DNA of 64,000 nucleotides from Tubulanus polymorphus (taxonomy: Eukaryota; Nemertea; Palaeonemertea; Tubulaniformes; Tubulanidae). Below are positions 59,727 through 64,000 of this stretch, piece by piece. The translations under genes were made by a program, and so were the position numbers. Numbering within the stretch: the first letter of the stretch is position 1; every line of letters begins with the position of its first letter. Location of the stretch: positions 20,788,450 through 20,852,449 of the forward strand of contig NC_134029.1 in NCBI RefSeq assembly GCF_964204645.1. The letters run 5' to 3'. Below the pieces are notes generated by a model that ran no database searches, was not told the DNA's origin, and was given only the letters and a program-made list of their open reading frames with translations.

Positions 59727-60322
59727 GGAGTGGCGTGAAAAGTTTAGGCGTGGCACTGAGGAGTGGGTTGTGAAGGCGAATTTAGCTCGACAAGCGATTA
59801 TTAAAGAGAATTGATGTATTGTGGTTAATGATTAATGTAGATAGGCGCGATAATGAGGATCTCGGTCAGTCGACTGACTGCGAGTTCACACTCGTCAATA
59901 TCGGCATGCGAGTTGTTAATCAGTAGCGTAGCCCGTCAAATGTTTTTTGAGGATTCCCCAGTCGTGGATCTGTCACTAATCTTATTTGTTGTAGATGACA
60001 TTGCCAACTTCCTCCCTTACGACGGAGACTGTTGCTATGGTAACTATAGTAGAAAACACGTGAATATTACGCCGAATGGACGAGGGCTCGTCTTCCGACG
60101 ACGTACACGGCTCCCTCACTCGAAGCCCCGATAGTCGAAAAATTTGCGATAAGTTCGACAGGGTTTTCAAATCGAGGAGAATATTAGCTTTAATTATTCA
60201 GCGTCATCAGCTCTTAACACGATGAAAATCGCTATTCACGATGAATGTATCCTTCGTTTTCATTAACCGAGATTTCCTATAGTTTCGGATATTATGCGGC
60301 TACCCGGGACACGGGGTGCGTC

Positions 60323-60381
60323 GTGCGAGCCCGCAGGTGTTCGTGTCCGTCGGCGCGAGCCCGCAGGTGTTCGTGTCCGTC
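60323..60381. repeat. 27-bp direct duplication
   Basis: GCGAGCCCGCAGGTGTTCGT plus GTCCGTC occurs twice, the copies starting at about 60325 and 60354. GC-rich island inside the ADCY9 intron; the short ORFs across it are by-products of the duplication. Confidence 0.85.
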
Positions 60382-61510
60382 CGCGATTACGAATTAGCGC
60401 GCCGGTCAAAAAGGCACGGCGACCTTTCCGTCGTTCGGTCTCTCGTCGTACGGGAGACAAACAAAGCTTAGCGATTTTCTTTCTCAGAAACCGGTGACAT
60501 TTAGAAATTTCTCCCGTGTTGTCGGCGTCGGTTTATGTAGTAATGAAACTGATATATCGTATGATACAGTGGTGAACATGGCCGTTGCTGGTGTATGATT
60601 AACCGACTGTTGACATTACGCGGAGTTTTAGTTTGCAAGACTATCCGTATATGACAACATTTTCATGTCATCTGGTATTTGGTATTCGTCATCTGGTATT
60701 TGCGAGTACAAGTTTCTGATGGCATTAAGATGGTATACCTAAACTGACTCTTATGCTTAGTTAAGTTAATTCAGGGAGGTGCGCACTTCGAAAACATCGT
60801 GGAAGTTTCGATCGACTTTTTAGAACTGCCAACTGTTCTTGTATTTCAGTATTTTGTTACTATTTTATAACAAGAGATACCGATTTGCGTTGCGAGAATG
60901 CTACAGAAACGCGAAACATGTTACTGAAGGTCTTACTGTTGAACATTTTCTTTCAGATTTCTGAAGTCTTATACTATAATGATAATTTTATTTTTCATTC
61001 GACTTCATTTCAAAATAAGGTTATTTTCACAATTTCGGAATAATGAGATGTTAAATGAGGGATCCCGCACGAGCCTTTAGGGCTGTACTTACAAGCAATC
61101 CGCAAGGCGCTGAACCCAAGTGCAAAGTGCATACTTGTTACTGATAGCACTTTGGCAGATTTTGGCAGCCCGTGATTTCTTTTTTTAATGCCGATTAAGA
61201 ATAAATGATTCCCAGCTCTAAGAGCTCAAATCATCAAAATACTCTCATAATCAGAATAAGAACATTTTCGATCAAACTTCTTATTTTCGGTGTCAAATTG
61301 TGGTGAAAACTTCCGCCTGAGATGCCGACGTGCATTTCTCACTGGTTTCCGGAAAAAACGAAAATACAGTTTTTGAGAATCAATTCTGTTTCGTTCTCTC
61401 ATCGCTGACGTATTACGACATTAAGATACTCGCGAGTGCGATTTGATGAACTAATTTAGTCTCAGGAGTGAACGCTGATGCCGGTTTCGAGTGTTCTTAT
61501 TCTTCTCTTC

Positions 61511-61963
61511 TCAGTCTCCCACGACGCCTTTAATGCCACCTTTGTACGGCCACTTAAGTATCCAAAACTCGTTTAAAGTCTTATTATCTCCGTCGTCTCT
61601 CGTCGTTCGTATTTCCATGGCGACGACTACGGCGCCGTTAATTTCGCGCGAAATTCGTTCGCAGATTGAAAAAACAAAATTCGCTTTTTTCAATCGGTCA
61701 CGGTGTTTACCGTAGAAACCGCGGTTTTTCGAAATTAACTTATGGTCATCTGTTTCTGATGATGTATACCGCGTGTGCGAGCGCGTGCGGATAGAAGCTT
61801 TTGAGCTGATTGCAGCGCGATGTTGTCTCGCTGCCGGCATGTTTATTGTCACATGTTTAGCGCGTTTATCGCTTTGTGCCGAGAATAAAGAATCTAACCC
61901 TCCAGACATCGTCGTCGTCGTCGAATCAGCCGTGTCTGTGCTTTCCGTAGCCAATTTTGACAT
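61511..61963 (-). CDS. Weak hypothetical ORF, 150 codons, antisense in ADCY9 intron
   Basis: An open frame starts MSKLATESTDTADSTTTTMS and continues with KRAKHVTINMPAARQHRAAI and TRSHTRYTSSETDDH. The first 75 codons are Ser/Thr/Arg-rich and sit in GC-richer DNA, and a possible donor (CATAA/GTTAAT) follows. It could be the first exon of an antisense gene or a chance frame. No family recognised, no second exon found. Confidence 0.25.
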   Translation of the reverse strand: MSKLATESTDTADSTTTTMSGGLDSLFSAQSDKRAKHVTINMPAARQHRAAISSKASIRTRSHTRYTSSETDDHKLISKNRGFYGKHRDRLKKANFVFSICERISREINGAVVVAMEIRTTRDDGDNKTLNEFWILKWPYKGGIKGVVGD

Positions 61964-62825
61964 TGCAATGACGTCTAGGGATGTATGCGTTTGTTTCGCG
62001 CCGTATAGCAGGTGCTGTTACGGCCATCTTTATTTCCATCCTCAATCATGTCTTGTCCGCGGTGCGATGGCTCAATTTGTCCGCACGAACGAGCCACTAT
62101 GACATTTGCGATGAACGCAGTCCCTTTTCTCCATTCGCCAGTTCGTCAAGTTACTGATATACCTCCACTAATTACCGGTACATGCCCGATATATTTTTTT
62201 TACATGTATTCGTGTATTACCTTTTAACGAGAAAAGATAATGTGTTCGTCATTTGTCATGTCGATATCACCGGTTAGCTCGGTAGCTTGTCACGCGTGCG
62301 TTTGGTCGATTTTAAGTCGTTATAATTGATGTTGCGTGTAGACGCATACGGGGAAACTTGAAACTTAACCGTGTATGTTTGATTGGTCTACTGTTCCGAG
62401 TTTCGTGTTACCAAAGCTCTTTAGGTACTCGGCTTAATTGGCTCTGTGGGTTATTTCCAGCCAGGCAGGAAAGACGGAAACTCGGGCAGGCTTATGGACC
62501 CAAATTCATCGGGGTAATTAGTGGAATCTAATTAGGCCCCGCTGATGAGGAATCACCTAATCGAAATGTCAGCGCTCTCCATATACAGGCCTGCAGCGTG
62601 GAGAATATGGCACGGATCAGGCTCTAGCCTAATTTGGCCCGTGCCTAATTAGAGAGCTCGTTCACATGTAAACCACTCACTCCATACTAAGCAATGCTTA
62701 AACAAAGCAAACATAAGGCATTTTTATAATTAATTTTTAGCACTGTCTTCATTGTTATATTATTTTATATTTTTTGTAAGTCCTTTTGAGCTTGTATTTT
62801 ACATGTAAATAGCACTAAATCTGGT

Positions 62826-62877
62826 AATAATAATAATAGTTATAATAATAATAATAATAATAATAATTGATAATAAG
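62826..62877. repeat. (AAT/TAA)n microsatellite
   Basis: Two blocks of TAATAA trinucleotides interrupted by GTTA, about 50 bases. Confidence 0.9.
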
Positions 62878-64000
62878 TTAGATAAAAGTTATTTTCAAAG
62901 TTAGTTGCAATTCAGATGCAATCATTTGTCCCGTGCTAAAATTTAGCTCAAGCCTGGTCCAACGTTAATGGTTGGGCAAATTTGGCCGCCTAAACAGGCG
63001 CGTGCCCATTTGGCACCTGTGTGTACAGTTGTTCCGGGCCAAATACGTTGATCACGGCTAAAGAAACGCACCCACAAATGCATGTGCACGTACTGTCTAG
63101 TAGAAAATGGATGATAGCCAGCGGTAGAATAGATACAAAATGACATGAATGATTTATTTTTTCGTCCATATTCGCACTTGTTACAGCACAGCGTTCCCTG
63201 CGAGGAATTCGGAAAGCTCGATGCGCTCGAGATGATTCAGTAATCAGGGGAATGAATTGCGTCCGTCCACGCGAGCACTTCGGGCAGTCTCGCGTCGTCG
63301 TCGTGTAAAAATTTCTGACTTCGAAATGTTTACCATTTGAAAAAAATTCGCCGCTTTACCAAGATACATAAATAACCAACCTCAGTCTTCTACTCAGAAT
63401 ATAGATACCAAATCTCGATCAAAAATTTCCATCTTCGATCTGCGCTTTCTCGAGTACGAAAATGTCCGTCATATTTCCCTTTTTTTGTCGTGGGAATTCT
63501 TTCTAGCGATATCTCGTGCGGCCGACGGTTGACATTTAAACGAGCGAACGAACGTTTTTGCGCCGAGCGGTGGGAACGCCGTCAGTTGTCGGAATAATCG
63601 CGAACGATTGTTCTTCATTATTATTGATTCGCGGTGTAATCATCGCATCGCGGCGCGGTTCATCCGTCTTTTCAAGTGAAAATCCGCGGTTGAATAAAAG
63701 AGCGTGCGACGCGACGACGAAGTACTAAAGAGCCCGACGATCCCGTATCGCGAAAAAAAAAAACGAGACTTTTCATGGATTATTCATTCAGCAACATTTA
63801 TACATTCATCGGCTTCCATTCGAAAATTCAACAGTGTACTTCTTTTTGTAAATATAAGATCTGTTGGAACTTCTTGACTTATATACTTTAGGCACTGATG
63901 GCAATGTACTGAATGATGGTGTATGCCGATAATGGGGTACGGGCAACACCAGATGGCGCTAAGAAAAAACCGGTTTATTCTTAGTGAAAATCATTTCACT

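Larger units (their letters stand above)
56454..64000. other. ADCY9 intron, at least 7.5 kb, truncated by window end
   Basis: No exon encoding the expected AC9 continuation (VIERxGQ...QLKGLKTYLI-like) was found, so the intron runs past the window. It contains several transposable-element remnants and simple repeats, listed separately, and some CpG-containing stretches (60.3-60.5, 61.5-61.95 and 63.2-63.75 kb) that could be enhancers or alternative first exons. I cannot prove either. Confidence 0.7.

Noticed and set aside
60263-60497. Arg-rich ORFs on both strands
   Set aside because: They arise from a GC-rich 27-bp duplication; there is no protein family and no splice context.

Overview
The window is nuclear DNA from an animal. 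It holds seven recognisable, intron-rich protein genes of general metazoan type: REEP5, MRPL34, SPG21, TTC6-like, SRBD1, CCNK and the first coding exon of ADCY9. It also holds one intact 365-residue ORF that I do not recognise, plus a dense background of AT-rich, repeat-laden noncoding DNA. Introns are mostly 80-1500 bases with canonical GT-AG ends. Compact introns, AT-rich intergenic DNA and many small fold-back (MITE-like) elements suggest a marine invertebrate, perhaps a lophotrochozoan; this is inference and the phylum is not settled by the sequence.

Layout. 1-3.1 kb: no gene; probably partly 3' UTR of REEP5. 3.1-6.6 kb (-): five-exon REEP5 gene. 6.6-7.1 kb: short divergent promoter. 7.1-7.6 kb (+): two-exon MRPL34. 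7.8-20.7 kb: a gene-poor block with diverged repeats, a satellite of about 116-bp monomers (13.4-15.7 kb), a degenerate repeat family (16.8-18.1 kb) and two inverted non-LTR retrotransposon tail fragments around short tandem repeats (18.4-19.2 kb). 20.7-23.4 kb (+): seven-exon SPG21. 24.8-36.7 kb (-): about 41 exons of a very large TPR protein, TTC6-like. 38.3-43.6 kb (+): 16 coding exons of SRBD1. 44.2-48.2 kb (-): nine coding exons of cyclin K, convergent with SRBD1. 48.5-48.9 kb: a small unrecognised ORF next to the CCNK 5' end. 49.4-50.5 kb (-): the unrecognised 365-residue ORF. 54.4 kb to the end (+): ADCY9 5' region, its large first coding exon (499 codons) and at least 7.5 kb of its first coding-region intron.

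The genes are unrelated housekeeping or signalling genes and form no operon or pathway: ER-membrane shaping, mitochondrial translation, endosomal alpha/beta hydrolase, cilium-type TPR scaffold, Tex-like nucleic-acid binding, the CDK12/13 cyclin, and cAMP synthesis. Two gene pairs (REEP5/MRPL34 and TTC6/SRBD1) are head to head and probably share promoter regions. The most unusual points are a 42-bp minisatellite that begins exactly at a TTC6 5' splice site and repeats the donor sequence in nearly every unit, several families of palindromic elements inside introns, a decayed hammerhead-ribozyme-like motif, the two-subtype satellite, and the orphan 365-residue ORF.
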